This document shows, in pieces, positions 1 through 9,900 of a stretch of 64,000 nucleotides of DNA. Made by a program: the position numbers and the translations under genes. The notes below the pieces were generated by a model. The model did not search any database, was not told the DNA's origin, and saw only the letters and a program-made list of their open reading frames with translations. Location of the stretch: positions 90,778 to 154,777 of the forward strand of contig NZ_SDGU01000009.1 of the NCBI RefSeq assembly GCF_004118635.1, read 5' to 3'. This DNA comes from Chlorobaculum sp. 24CR. GTDB lineage: Bacteria > Bacteroidota > Chlorobiia > Chlorobiales > Chlorobiaceae. Position 1 is the first letter of the stretch. Each line of letters begins with the position of its first letter.

Positions 1-25
1 AATGCTCCACCACAGCTCCTACGAT

Positions 26-253
26 TTACCATGACACGACTTCTTTTTTTAAATCCTCGCTTGAAATCGCCTTTCCTTCCCTGACAGCATTTTCGCCATT
101 TTTGACTTTATCGAACACATACGGTCTATGAAAAATAATCTCTTCTATATCCACATTTTCCGGCAATGCTGATATTACTTTGATCGCTTGCTGCTTTAGA
201 CTTTCTAAAAATTTTATTCTGCTTTTAACCTCAGGCGCTTTGTCTCGCTGACT
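26..253 (-). pseudogene. Antitoxin-like small protein, no usable start codon
   Basis: The minus strand is open from 253 down to a TAA at 26-28. It encodes about 75 residues whose second half (residues VDIEEIIF, VFDKVKNGENAVREGK, ISSEDLKKEVVSW) has the layout of short RelB/addiction-module antitoxins: a helix, then a GxxxxxxGKxIS.EE turn and a terminal Trp. No ATG or plausible GTG/TTG lies upstream of the conserved part. The open frame overlaps the 3' end of the DUF2442 gene (231-488) in another frame. It is therefore either a decayed copy whose start was lost when the neighbouring pair arrived, or it uses a rare start. The function is inferred from pattern only. Confidence 0.4.
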
Positions 254-488
254 TTACAGAATCAAGATACAACGTATCGGGACAAATATCCTGCTCGTTT
301 GGCCATGCGACAGTACCGCCGATAACCGTCGCCCTTTTAAAGTAATCGACGTTTTTCAATTCCTGGAAAACACCAAAATCAAGCAGGTGCGTGCAATCGT
401 ATATCCCGACTTCGCCGTTACTGAATTCAAGATGGAGTTTGTATCCATCCAGTGGAGTCACTTTTTTCACTCTTGGATTCATAGCCAT
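231..488 (-). CDS. DUF2442 domain protein
   Basis: An 85-residue protein starting MAMNPRVKKV. It shows the DUF2442 pattern: a short basic start, then LEFSNGEVGIYD, a LLDFGVF segment, and GGTVAWPNEQDICPDTLYLDS near the end. The start is placed at 488 rather than at the longest open frame (578) because a GAGG ribosome-binding stretch lies just upstream, and because this ATG overlaps the TAA of the DUF4160 gene as TAATG, which implies translational coupling. DUF2442 proteins commonly sit next to DUF4160 proteins, and the pair is often treated as a type II toxin-antitoxin-like module. Its biochemical role is not established here. Confidence 0.8.
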   Translation of the reverse strand: MAMNPRVKKVTPLDGYKLHLEFSNGEVGIYDCTHLLDFGVFQELKNVDYFKRATVIGGTVAWPNEQDICPDTLYLDSVKSARQSA

Positions 489-757
489 TACCTCAATGGA
501 TCGATTTTGTATGGTTGTTCTCCTGATACCGCCAGCTCCCAGTCTGCCACAAGTTCGTCTTGATGCAGCTCTATCCAAGCCTGCAGAAGCTTCATCTTTG
601 ATTTCGGAATGGCTCCATCAAGAATTTCTCCATCAGGAATCGAGACAATAACCTCTTCTGCCTGATACCTTACATGGATATGAGGCACATGATGCTGCCG
701 GTTATCCTGAAAGTAGAGGTAAACGATCAAACCATAAAACATCGAAATTGATGGCAT
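488..757 (-). CDS. DUF4160 domain protein
   Basis: An 89-residue protein from MPSISMFYGL. It shows the DUF4160 hallmarks: SMFYGLIVYLYFQD, the HHVPHIHVRY motif (residues about 22-31) and a C-terminal WIELHQDELVADWELA helix. The open frame extends to 829, but the family begins at MPSIS, so 757 is preferred. It is the first gene of a two-gene unit with the DUF2442 protein and shares one base with it (TAATG). Such pairs resemble toxin-antitoxin modules and are frequent near chromosomal variable spots. Which partner would be toxic cannot be read from the sequence. Confidence 0.8.
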   Translation of the reverse strand: MPSISMFYGLIVYLYFQDNRQHHVPHIHVRYQAEEVIVSIPDGEILDGAIPKSKMKLLQAWIELHQDELVADWELAVSGEQPYKIDPLR

Positions 758-876
758 TGAAGTATCTCCGTTCAGGTTTTTCCGTTGCTGTCCTTTTTTC
801 GAGTTCAGCAATGACCTCAATATAGCCACTCCGTCAGGAAATCACACAATTCCGGCGCTCCCAGGCCACCTAACGC

Positions 877-916
877 AAAAAAGGCTGCTCCGGTTTTGCG
901 TTCGGAGCAGCCTTTT
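877..916. terminator. Bidirectional rho-independent terminator
   Basis: A perfect 12-bp stem (881-892 with 903-914) and 10-nt loop, flanked by A6 on the left and T4 on the right. It lies directly downstream of the sucD stop (940) and can also stop transcription coming from the left. Confidence 0.85.
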
Positions 917-939
917 AGTGAATCGTGTCAGTCCTGATC

Positions 940-1842
940 TCAGGCTCTGCCGAGGGCTTTGAGCATGGTGATGCCGAGGTCGGCAGGGTTTTCGACGACG
1001 TGGATGCCTGCGGCTTCCATCGCCTTGATCTTCTCATCGGCGGTGCCTTTGCCGCCCGAAACGATCGCGCCGGCGTGGCCCATGCGGCGGCCGGGAGGGG
1101 CAGTGCGTCCTGCGATGAAGCCGACGACCGGTTTCTTGAAGTACTTTTTGATGTACTCGGCAGCCTCCTCTTCGGCGGTGCCTCCGATTTCGCCGATCAT
1201 AACAAGGCCTTCGGTGTCGTCATCCTTGGCGAACATTTTGATGGCGTCGAGGAAGCGGGTGCCGATGATCGGGTCGCCGCCGATGCCGATGCAGGTGGAC
1301 TGGCCGAGGCCAACCTCGGTGAGCTGGTGCACCGCTTCGTAGGTCAGGGTGCCGCTGCGCGAGACGACGCCGATGGTGCCTTTTTTGTGGATGAAGCCGG
1401 GCATGATGCCGACTTTGGCTTCGCCGGGAGTGATGACGCCGGGGCAGTTCGGGCCGACCAAGACCGCGCCTTTTTCCTGCACGTAGCTGTAGGCTTTCAT
1501 CATGTCGTTGACCGGAATGCCTTCGGTGATGCAGATGATGACCTTCAGCCCGGCGGCGGCGGCCTCCATGATGGCGTCGGCGGCGAATGGCGCGGGCACG
1601 AAGATCACCGTCGCGTTGGCTTCGGCCTTGTCCACGGCCTCCTGCACGGTGTCGAAGACCGGCACGGGACGGCAGAATTGATCTTTTTCGTTGCCGTTAT
1701 AGAGAATACCGCCTTTGCCGGGAGTGACGCCAGCGACAACGTTGGTGCCGTACTCCAGAATCTGCGAGGTGTGAAAGGTTCCCTCGCCGCCGGTGATTCC
1801 CTGCACGACCAGACGAGTATCTTTATTGACCAGTACGCTCAT
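940..1842 (-). CDS. sucD: Succinyl-CoA synthetase (ADP-forming) alpha subunit
   Basis: 300 residues, normal length for SucD. It forms the CoA-binding and catalytic half of succinyl-CoA synthetase with SucB/SucC, interconverting succinate + CoA + NTP and succinyl-CoA in the cytoplasm. Visible features are the N-terminal Rossmann-type CoA-binding region ([16 protein letters not shown]), the [13 protein letters not shown] and [11 protein letters not shown] segments, and [12 protein letters not shown], whose His256 is the phosphorylated active-site histidine. The gene stands alone: the beta-subunit gene is not adjacent, and gatA upstream is 36 bp away on the same strand. In a green sulfur bacterium this enzyme would run in the CO2-fixing direction of the reductive TCA cycle (inference from the presumed host). 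Confidence 0.96.
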   Translation of the reverse strand: MSVLVNKDTRLVVQGITGGEGTFHTSQILEYGTNVVAGVTPGKGGILYNGNEKDQFCRPVPVFDTVQEAVDKAEANATVIFVPAPFAADAIMEAAAAGLKVIICITEGIPVNDMMKAYSYVQEKGAVLVGPNCPGVITPGEAKVGIMPGFIHKKGTIGVVSRSGTLTYEAVHQLTEVGLGQSTCIGIGGDPIIGTRFLDAIKMFAKDDDTEGLVMIGEIGGTAEEEAAEYIKKYFKKPVVGFIAGRTAPPGRRMGHAGAIVSGGKGTADEKIKAMEAAGIHVVENPADLGITMLKALGRA

Positions 1843-1878
1843 AATCCCATAATCTTTTGAGGTGATGAAAAAAAGCCG

Positions 1879-3324
1879 TCAGTTCGACGGAACTGCCTGA
1901 CACAAAGTCTGGAGATGGCGGGCGATGCCGAGCATCTTGCCCTCTTCGAAAAAGTTGCAGATCAGGTGAACGCCCACCGGCAGGCCGAGGCTGTCGAAGC
2001 CCACCGGTACGCTGATGGCGGGCATCCCGACGATGCTGGCCGGGACGGTGAAGACGTCGGCCAGGTACATTTCGAGCGGATTGTCCATCTTGTCGCCGAT
2101 GCCGAAGGGCGGAAAGGGCGAGGTCGGCCCGAAGATCACATCGACCTTTTCGAACGCTTCGCGGTATTTGTCCTGGAACACCCGGCGCACCTGCTGCGCT
2201 TTTTTGTAGTAGGTGTCGTAGTAGCCCGCCGAAAGCACGTAGGTGCCGAGCATGATGCGGCGCTTGACCTCCGCGCCGAACCCCTCGGTGCGCGAGTTGA
2301 CGTACATGCTGGTGAGGTCAGGCGAGTCGGGCGAGCGGTAGCCGTAGCGCGCGCCGTCGAACCGGGCGAGGTTCGAGGAGGCTTCGGCGGTCACGAGAAT
2401 GTAATACGCCGCGATGGCGTAGTCGCTCTCCGGAAGGTCGATCTCGACCAGCTCCGCGCCCGCCTCTTCGAGCTTTTTCAGCCCCGCCTTGACCACTCCG
2501 GCCACGTCGGCGTTCAGACTCTCCGGGAAAAATGCGCGCGGTACGCCGATGCGCAACCCTTCGATAGAAACGTGATCCATCGTCGTATCGTACTCCGGCA
2601 CGTCGTGGTGCGACGAGGTGGCGTCGTGCTCATCCTTTCCGGCGATGACGCCAAGCACGAGCGCCGCGTCGTCGCAGTTGGCGGCGAGCAGGCCGATCTG
2701 GTCGAACGAAGAGGCGAAAGCCACGAGGCCGTAACGCGAAATGCGGCCATAGGTTGGCTTGAGGCCGACGATGTTGCAGAAGCCCGCGGGCTGGCGAACC
2801 GAGCCGCCGGTGTCGGAACCGAGCGCCACCATGCAGAGGTCGCTGGCAACCGCCGCCGCCGAGCCGCCGGAGCTGCCGCCGGGTACGCGGGTTTTGTCGT
2901 AGGGATTGGGCACCGGGCCAATGGCGGAGTTCTCGTTTGAGCTGCCCATCGCGAACTCGTCCATATTGGTGCGACCCACGAAAACTGCATCTTCGACCTG
3001 CATCCGCCCGATGACCGTGGCGTCGTAAACGCTTTCGTAACCGGCGAGAATCTTCGAGGCGCAGGAGAGCGGCGCGCCCTTGATGGCGATGTTGTCCTTG
3101 ATGGCGATCGGCATACCAAAGAGCACGCCGGGCGCTTCGCCGCGCGTGAGCTTGGCGTCAAGTTCACGCGCGCGAGCCATCGACTCTTCATGAAACACGG
3201 CGGTGAAAATATTGTCGTCACGGCTGGAGTCGATGCGCTGTAAATAATCTGAAATTACCTGCTCGCAGGTTAGCTCACGAGAGAGCAGTCTGGACCTGAG
3301 GTCCTGATATCCATGAAACTGCAC
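1879..3324 (-). CDS. gatA: Asp-tRNA(Asn)/Glu-tRNA(Gln) amidotransferase subunit A
   Basis: 481 residues of the amidase-signature family. GatA hydrolyses glutamine to supply ammonia to GatB in the GatCAB complex, which converts mischarged Glu-tRNA(Gln) and/or Asp-tRNA(Asn). The Ser-cisSer-Lys triad is visible: Lys76 in GMPIAIKDN, Ser151 in PGGSSGGSA and Ser175 in [11 protein letters not shown]. The start codon is GTG at 3324; the upstream sequence offers no better start. gatB and gatC are not next to it, as is common outside Firmicutes-type operons. The transcript probably continues into sucD (36-bp gap). Confidence 0.96.
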   Translation of the reverse strand: MQFHGYQDLRSRLLSRELTCEQVISDYLQRIDSSRDDNIFTAVFHEESMARARELDAKLTRGEAPGVLFGMPIAIKDNIAIKGAPLSCASKILAGYESVYDATVIGRMQVEDAVFVGRTNMDEFAMGSSNENSAIGPVPNPYDKTRVPGGSSGGSAAAVASDLCMVALGSDTGGSVRQPAGFCNIVGLKPTYGRISRYGLVAFASSFDQIGLLAANCDDAALVLGVIAGKDEHDATSSHHDVPEYDTTMDHVSIEGLRIGVPRAFFPESLNADVAGVVKAGLKKLEEAGAELVEIDLPESDYAIAAYYILVTAEASSNLARFDGARYGYRSPDSPDLTSMYVNSRTEGFGAEVKRRIMLGTYVLSAGYYDTYYKKAQQVRRVFQDKYREAFEKVDVIFGPTSPFPPFGIGDKMDNPLEMYLADVFTVPASIVGMPAISVPVGFDSLGLPVGVHLICNFFEEGKMLGIARHLQTLCQAVPSN

Positions 3325-3371
3325 GTTTGATTGGCTGGATTATAAAATTGAAGATCGTTCATCTGCATGTC

Positions 3372-3439
3372 GCGGCGGGACAACAACTCCTGCGGGTAGA
3401 GGGCGCTGCCGACCGGAAGAGTCCAGGGGGCTCCGCCGC
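3372..3439. other. GC-rich dyad element in the gatA-uppS spacer
   Basis: The 255-bp divergent spacer contains a GC-rich block with a 7-bp perfect dyad, GCGGCGG (3372-3378) against CCGCCGC (3433-3439). It encloses further G- and C-rich segments and ends just before an AT-rich promoter-like stretch. It could be a structured RNA leader or a protein-binding site. No known RNA family was recognised. Confidence 0.3.
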
Positions 3440-3447
3440 CATGAAGT

Positions 3448-3476
3448 TTGTATAATAATAAATAACTGTCTATAAT
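3448..3476 (+). promoter_or_regulatory. Possible sigma70-type promoter for uppS-bamA
   Basis: An AT-rich stretch carries two TATAAT hexamers (3451-3456 and 3471-3476). For the second, TTGTAT at 3448-3453 sits 17 bp upstream, a weak -35 match. It lies about 100 bp ahead of uppS. This is a sequence match only. Confidence 0.3.
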
Positions 3477-3579
3477 TCAATTTCATGGATATTGCTCGCA
3501 TCACCGGCAGAGACCGCTCCCGCCGTAAAGCCGCAAGCTCCTGTGGTCAGTATCAACTCTTGGATTTTTCTACTCTTAC

Positions 3580-4371
3580 ATGCCCCAGTGGTTCAAATCA
3601 AAATCTGATCCTGAAGATATCCGCATCCAGGAAACACTGAAATCAACCGGTGGGCTTCCCCGGCACATCGGCATCATCATGGACGGAAACGGCCGATGGG
3701 CGCAACTCAAGGGAAAATCACGCATTGCGGGCCATGTGGCAGGCGTTGATTCGGTCAGAGACATCATCGAGGCGGCCTCGCAACTCGGCATCGAAAATCT
3801 GACCCTCTTCACCTTTTCAATCGAGAACTGGAAGAGACCGAGACCCGAAATTTCCGCCCTGATGAAGTTGCTCATCAAGGTGCTCAGAAAAGAAGCCGTG
3901 AAACTGCTCGAAAACAACGTGCGCTTGCAGGTTATCGGAGAGATGGAGATGATCCCCGATGACGTGCGCCAGACGCTTGACGAAACCATGGAGATGACCG
4001 GATCGAACCGTGGCATGGCGATGACCATCGCGCTGAGCTATAGCGGCAAGTGGGACATCACCCAGGCTTGTCGGCAGATCGCTTTTCAGGTGAAACAGGG
4101 CTCGCTCGATCCCGAAACCATCGATGAAAACCTGCTCGCTTCGTATCTTTCAACCGCATCGATGCCCGATCCCGATCTGCTTATACGAACCAGCGGTGAG
4201 TCACGCATCAGCAACTTCATGCTCTGGCAAAGCGCCTATTCCGAAATCTTTTTCAGCAAGACCCTTTGGCCCGATTTCCGCCGGAACGAGCTGTATGAAG
4301 CCATCCGGGAGTTTCAGAAACGTGAACGGCGGTTTGGCCAAACCAGCGAGCAACTGAAGACCAATGCATAG
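3580..4371 (+). CDS. uppS: Undecaprenyl diphosphate synthase
   Basis: 263 residues, a cis-prenyltransferase that elongates FPP with IPP to undecaprenyl diphosphate, the lipid carrier for peptidoglycan and the O-antigen-type polymers made by the right half of this window. The family signature HIGIIMDGNGRWA is at residues 29-41 with catalytic Asp35. Further conserved blocks are the FTFSIENWKRP segment and RTSGESRISNFMLWQSAYSE near the C terminus, which binds the IPP diphosphate. bamA follows after 40 bp on the same strand, so both envelope genes probably share a transcript. Confidence 0.96.
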   Translation: MPQWFKSKSDPEDIRIQETLKSTGGLPRHIGIIMDGNGRWAQLKGKSRIAGHVAGVDSVRDIIEAASQLGIENLTLFTFSIENWKRPRPEISALMKLLIKVLRKEAVKLLENNVRLQVIGEMEMIPDDVRQTLDETMEMTGSNRGMAMTIALSYSGKWDITQACRQIAFQVKQGSLDPETIDENLLASYLSTASMPDPDLLIRTSGESRISNFMLWQSAYSEIFFSKTLWPDFRRNELYEAIREFQKRERRFGQTSEQLKTNA

Positions 4372-4411
4372 AATAACGCCGAACTGAACCACAGAATCAA
4401 TCAGTCATTTC

Positions 4412-6910
4412 ATGAAAACGACACCATTTCAACCAGACAGGCTATCAGCGCTCCTGATTGCCCTGGCCCTGATCAACTTCCCCTCCTCCGCCTCCGCAAA
4501 AGCGAAAGCAACGCCTCCGCCAGCCAGCGCGGTTTCGGCAGCCATGCCGCAAACGCGCACCATCACTGTGAAGGAAATAGGCTTCAGCGGCCTCCGGAGC
4601 GTCAAGGAGTCCGCGCTGCTCAAAAGCCTGCCCGTCAAGGCTGGCGACCGGATAACCGTGCCCGGCCAGGAGATTCCCGGCGTACTGCAATACCTCTGGA
4701 ACCTGCAATATTTCAGCAATATCCAGATCGAACAGACCGATCTGGGCGATGGCAATGTCAGGCTCACCTTCGTGGTCACCGAGTTTCCCCTTCTCGAAAG
4801 CGTCGAGTTCCAGGGCAACCACAAGTTCAAAACCAAAGAGCTGCTGAAAACCGCCAATCTCAACCCCGGCAGGCGCATCACCACCCAGGAGCTGCTGAAC
4901 GCCGAGAACAGGATCGAAAAGCAGTACGCCGCGAAAGGCTATCTGACGGCGGGCGCTGAGTACCGGCTCCAGAGTGTCGGCGATAACAAGGTCAAGGCGC
5001 TCTTCACCATTCAGGAAGGCTCAAAGGTGGTCATCGAAAAAATCCGGTTCCACGGCAACAGCGCCTTCAAGGAGGGCAAGCTGCGCGGCGTCTTCAAGGA
5101 GACCTCGCAGAACTCCTGGTGGCGAAAAATTTTCGGGCAGCCGAAACTCGACAAGGACAAGTTCGACGAAGACAAGGGCCTGCTGGTCGAATTCTATCGT
5201 GACAACGGCTACCGCGATGCCCGCATCGTCAAGGACACGATCACCTACACCGATGACAAAAAGGGGCTTATCCTCGATATTTACGTCGATGAGGGGCCGA
5301 AGTACCACATCAGGAACGTCTCCTGGAGCGGCAACACGAAAGATTTCGCCACGGCCCAGATACTCGACACCACCTTCGGCATCAAAAAGGGTGATCTGTA
5401 CAGCGCGAAAAAGATCAACGAACGGCTGAATTTTTCACAGGATCATTCGGATGTCAGCTCGCTGTACCTCGACCGGGGCTACCTCTCGTTCAGGGCGCAG
5501 ATCGAGGAACAGGTGGTGCAACCCAACCAGGTCGATCTGGTCATCACGCTCACCGAAGGCGAGCCGTACACGCTGAACATCATCAACATCAAGGGCAATA
5601 CCAAAACGAAGGATCACGTCATCCGGCGGGAACTCTACACCGTTCCGGGCGACACATTCAGCCGTAAAAATGTCGTCAGGAGCATCAGGGAGCTCTCCAT
5701 GCTCAACTATTTCGATCCGGAAACCCTGACGCCCGACATCCAGCCGAACGCGAAAAACGACACGGTCGATCTGACCTACAACGTCACCGAACGGCAGACC
5801 GACACGTTCAACGCCGCCATCGGCTACAGCGCATCGAGCGGCGGCACCGGCTCGCTCGGCCTGACCTTCAACAACTTCTCGTTCAGCGACCTCTTCAATC
5901 CGTCGGCATACAAGCCCCTGCCCCATGGCGACGGGCAGACGCTTGCCCTGCAATGGCAGTTCGGATCAAACAACTACCAGACCCTTTCGCTCTCAGCCAG
6001 CGACCCGTGGGCATTCGGCACCCATACCTCTTTGGGATTCACCGCCTTCAAAACCAAGCAGAGCTACGACCTGATCGATGACGGCGTAGATGAGACAACG
6101 AGAACAATTAACCAGTACGGCGCCAACATCACCATCGGCAGAAGGCTCACCTGGCCGGATGACTATTTCGCGATCAGTTGGCGCCTGGGCTACCTGCATA
6201 CCAAAGGCGGCTTCGTCAGCTTCCTCGACGAGGCGGGCGCTCCCGAAGAGGCCGAAGAGTTCTCGATCACCCAGACGATCAGCCGCAACAGCATCGACAA
6301 TCCGATCTATCCGCGGCATGGAAGCAAGAACGTCTTCACCGCTCAGTTGGCCGGCGGTGTGCTGCCCGGAACGATCAATTTCTACAAGCTGATCGGAACG
6401 ACAAGCTGGTACTTCCCGGTATCGCGCGATTTGGTCGTCAACATCTCGGCCCAGCAGGGATACCTCGACACCTTCAGCGAAGACGACTACATCCCCTACA
6501 CCAACTACTTCTACATGGGTGGCAGCGGCATGTCTTCCCTTCCGACCATTCCGCTCAGGGGCTATCCCGACCACAGCCTCGGTCAACGGTTCGTGGGTGA
6601 AACCGATCTTTACGGCGGCAGAATCTATTCGAAATTCACCACCGAACTTCGCTACCCGCTGACACTGAGCCCGTCGGCCAGCATCTATGCCCTGGTTTTT
6701 GCCGAGGCGGGCAACCTCTGGGCCGATGCCTCAACCTTCGATTTGACCGATCTGAAGAAATCAGCCGGTATCGGGCTGAGGCTCTACTTGCCCATCATCG
6801 GGCAAATTGGCATCGACTACGGTTACGGTTTCGACTCCGTTCCGTCTGAGCCGGACAAAGGCTCGCAGGGCTGGAACTTCACCTTCTCGTTCGGTCAGCC
6901 CAACAACTGA
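4412..6910 (+). CDS. bamA: Outer membrane protein assembly factor BamA
   Basis: 832 residues of the Omp85/BamA family. A signal peptide is visible (hydrophobic LLIALALINFPSSASA near residues 14-29). It is followed by repeated POTRA-type segments in the N-terminal half, each with a GN.(K/T)(T/F)K-like turn (VEFQGNHKFKT, IRFHGNSAFKE, INIKGNTKTKD). A C-terminal membrane beta-barrel contains the substrate-folding GxRG-like loop LRGYPD. The barrel ends WNFTFSFGQPNN, so the usual terminal aromatic is followed by a short tail. It folds and inserts outer-membrane proteins. It is preceded by uppS and followed by a bidirectional terminator. Confidence 0.94.
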   Translation: MKTTPFQPDRLSALLIALALINFPSSASAKAKATPPPASAVSAAMPQTRTITVKEIGFSGLRSVKESALLKSLPVKAGDRITVPGQEIPGVLQYLWNLQYFSNIQIEQTDLGDGNVRLTFVVTEFPLLESVEFQGNHKFKTKELLKTANLNPGRRITTQELLNAENRIEKQYAAKGYLTAGAEYRLQSVGDNKVKALFTIQEGSKVVIEKIRFHGNSAFKEGKLRGVFKETSQNSWWRKIFGQPKLDKDKFDEDKGLLVEFYRDNGYRDARIVKDTITYTDDKKGLILDIYVDEGPKYHIRNVSWSGNTKDFATAQILDTTFGIKKGDLYSAKKINERLNFSQDHSDVSSLYLDRGYLSFRAQIEEQVVQPNQVDLVITLTEGEPYTLNIINIKGNTKTKDHVIRRELYTVPGDTFSRKNVVRSIRELSMLNYFDPETLTPDIQPNAKNDTVDLTYNVTERQTDTFNAAIGYSASSGGTGSLGLTFNNFSFSDLFNPSAYKPLPHGDGQTLALQWQFGSNNYQTLSLSASDPWAFGTHTSLGFTAFKTKQSYDLIDDGVDETTRTINQYGANITIGRRLTWPDDYFAISWRLGYLHTKGGFVSFLDEAGAPEEAEEFSITQTISRNSIDNPIYPRHGSKNVFTAQLAGGVLPGTINFYKLIGTTSWYFPVSRDLVVNISAQQGYLDTFSEDDYIPYTNYFYMGGSGMSSLPTIPLRGYPDHSLGQRFVGETDLYGGRIYSKFTTELRYPLTLSPSASIYALVFAEAGNLWADASTFDLTDLKKSAGIGLRLYLPIIGQIGIDYGYGFDSVPSEPDKGSQGWNFTFSFGQPNN

Positions 6911-6933
6911 CCGCTCTCTCTGTTCAGCAAACG

Positions 6934-6975
6934 AAAAAAGCCATGACTGCAACTGATTGAGTCATGGCTTTTTTT
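6934..6975. terminator. Bidirectional terminator between bamA and the nuclease gene
   Basis: An inverted repeat AGCCATGACT/AGTCATGGCT (6939-6948 with 6960-6969) is flanked by A-rich sequence on the left and T7 on the right. It separates convergent bamA (+) and the bifunctional nuclease gene (-). Confidence 0.9.
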
Positions 6976-7009
6976 ATGGTACTAAAACAGGTTAGCGACC
7001 GGAATTGTG

Positions 7010-7624
7010 TCACGCTTCGCCCTGGCCGCCCTCCCTGAGACGAGAAAGCTCATCCCGAATCCGCGCTGCCTCCTCGTAATCTTCACGGTTGATCGCCTCT
7101 TCGAGCTTCCGGTCGAGTTCCGCCGCGACCGATTCGCCCGTGGCGGGTTCCGGTGTTGCGCCCTGTTGTTCGACAGCCTCTTCGGCGGAAGCCTGCTCTT
7201 CATCCTCTTTCTGCCGCTCTTCGACAATGCCCGCCTCGTTCATGATCTCTTCCGAAACGTAAATCGGAGCGCTGAAACGCACCGCAATGGCGATGGCGTC
7301 ACTCGGTCTGGCATCGATCTCGTGCACGATACCGTTCATCTCGCAGATCACTTTCGCGTAAAAGGTTTCGTTATGCAGCTCATCGATAAAGACTTCATTG
7401 ACATGAAGATCGAAGACATCGGCAATCTGCTTGAACAGATCGTGAGTGAACGGACGGGGCGGCTTGATGTTTTCAAGCTTGAGCGCGATGGCCTGAGCCT
7501 CGAACCCGCCAATGATAATGGGCAATTTGCGCTTCCCCTCCACTTCGTAGAGAATCAGGGCATACGCGCCGTTGGTATGAGGACTTGTTGACAATCCGAG
7601 AATATCAACCTGTAGTTTGTTCAT
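7010..7624 (-). CDS. Bifunctional nuclease family protein with UVR motif
   Basis: 204 residues. The N-terminal about 135 residues match the DUF151/bifunctional nuclease family: LQVDILGLSTSPHTNGAYALIL, LPIIIGGFEAQAIAL, and the RPSDAIAIAVR motif that is the most conserved part. After an acidic linker (residues about 140-165) comes a short UVR-type helix pair (LDRKLEEAINREDYEEAARIRDELSRL), as in UvrB/UvrC and McsA. This DUF151-UVR arrangement is common in Bacteroidota and Chlorobiota. Homologues have reported DNase/RNase activity, but the cellular role is poorly defined. It is monocistronic and ends at the shared bidirectional terminator. Confidence 0.9.
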   Translation of the reverse strand: MNKLQVDILGLSTSPHTNGAYALILYEVEGKRKLPIIIGGFEAQAIALKLENIKPPRPFTHDLFKQIADVFDLHVNEVFIDELHNETFYAKVICEMNGIVHEIDARPSDAIAIAVRFSAPIYVSEEIMNEAGIVEERQKEDEEQASAEEAVEQQGATPEPATGESVAAELDRKLEEAINREDYEEAARIRDELSRLREGGQGEA

Positions 7625-7829
7625 ATATCGGGAACATTTATCGTTTCAGCGGGAGCGGATCGATCCCGTGAGTCACTAACAGAAAAGTACTGTTAAACAT
7701 TTCTCGATCAAAGAGGGGCAACTCTATTTATTGCCGATGAGAACCTTGGGGACAAGGCGAATGCCGCGCATCAACCGGAGCATATCCCGGCAGCCAGGAT
7801 CAATGTCGGCGCCGAATTTCAGGACAACG

Positions 7830-7856
7830 AAAAAAGCCGCGAAATGCGGCTTTTTT
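7830..7856. terminator. Terminator after tRNA-Leu
   Basis: A GCCGC/GCGGC hairpin with a 5-nt loop, flanked by A6 and T6. It lies 8 bp beyond the 3' end of tRNA-Leu on the minus strand, so it ends the tRNA transcript. It is symmetrical enough to work in both directions. Confidence 0.85.
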
Positions 7857-7863
7857 ACTTATG

Positions 7864-7945
7864 TGCCCGAGAGGAGATTCGAACTCCTACACCTAACGGC
7901 GCCACCCCCTCAAGATGGTGTGTCTACCAATTCCACCACTCGGGC
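7864..7945 (-). tRNA. tRNA-Leu, anticodon GAG
   Basis: An 82-nt type II tRNA. The acceptor stem GCCCGAG pairs with CTCGGGC, with discriminator A at 7864. The D-loop carries GGTAGA. The anticodon stem CCATC/GGTGG encloses loop TTGAGGG, giving anticodon GAG (reads CUC/CUU). There is a long variable arm, and a T-arm AGGAG-TTCGAAT-CTCCT. The 3' CCA is not encoded. Confidence 0.95.
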
Positions 7946-7983
7946 AAACTGTATCGTCATCCAGGAAACTGCATTGTTCCCAG

Positions 7984-8056
7984 TGAGAATAGAAGGACTC
8001 GAACCTTCGACCCACTGCTTAAAAGGCAGTTGCTCTACCAACTGAGCTATATTCTC
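7984..8056 (-). tRNA. tRNA-Lys, anticodon TTT
   Basis: A 73-nt tRNA. The acceptor stem GAGAATA pairs with TATTCTC, with discriminator A. The D-arm contains AGCTCAGTTGGTAGAGC. The anticodon stem ACTGC/GCAGT encloses loop CTTTTAA (anticodon TTT). The T-loop is TTCGAGT. CCA is not encoded. It lies 38 bp upstream of tRNA-Leu, and both may derive from one transcript. Confidence 0.96.
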
Positions 8057-8082
8057 AACCAAGATCCAGCCACGATACGGGC

Positions 8083-8157
8083 TTACTTGTTCTGGTACCT
8101 CAAACGCTTCTTGTGCCTGTTCTTACGGCGCATTTTCTTGCGTTTGTGTACGGCCAT
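8083..8157 (-). CDS. 24-residue AURKAIP1/COX24-type basic ribosomal peptide
   Basis: A very short gene coding for 24 residues, MAVHKRKKMRRKNRHKKRLR followed by YQNK and TAA. The HKRKK.R.KNRHKKRLR pattern matches the small Bacteroidota/Chlorobiota proteins annotated as AURKAIP1/COX24 domain proteins, which are thought to be ribosome-associated (mitochondrial relatives are bS22m/mS38). More than half of the residues are Lys, Arg or His. It lies 26 bp upstream of tRNA-Lys and downstream of rho, all on the minus strand. No clear ribosome-binding site is visible. The assignment rests on residue pattern and length. Confidence 0.8.
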   Translation of the reverse strand: MAVHKRKKMRRKNRHKKRLRYQNK

Positions 8158-8321
8158 TTTATGGCGTTTTCTTTTTTTTCCGCAGGGCATGAATAGTAAA
8201 TTCTTTCCTTTGTTTTAGAAGGCAAGTAATATAGGGCATCGACCCCATTTCACCAAACAAAAAAATACCAGAGAACAGTTTTTCCCCCGTGACAACTCCG
8301 GGCTTGATTTCATCGGTCGGC

Positions 8322-9611
<1,290 letters not shown>

Positions 9612-9900
9612 TGTTGATTGGTCAACGCTTAATGGTTAAGTATGCAGTAAAAGAACTGCCTCATGCGTAATCACTGAGGAGAAACAACGAGATCATCGTC
9701 GATCATCGCCGGATATGGTGAATGACACCTTCGATCCTGTAGGAAACGACATGAAAATGAGAAAAGAAGCCGTATGAGGTAAGATGGTATGTAATGAAAC
9801 CGGTATTTACCAGAGAACCGCCAGCGGAAGGCTTCGGCCCTGACTGGAGAATCTCAGAGGTTATGATGAATATAAAATTTTTTATATAAAAACAGATTAA

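Noticed and set aside
925..1860. A 311-residue plus-strand open frame opposite sucD
   Set aside because: It covers the well-supported sucD in antisense, and its product is Gly/Ala/Asp-rich with no recognised domain.
3365..3445. Signal recognition particle RNA or another small structured RNA before uppS
   Set aside because: The GGAA-type loop is present, but the conserved flanking AGCAG-type sequence of SRP RNA is missing on both strands, so no RNA gene is called.
9612..9900. A small gene between folC and rho
   Set aside because: No frame on either strand has a start with ribosome-binding site or protein-like composition.
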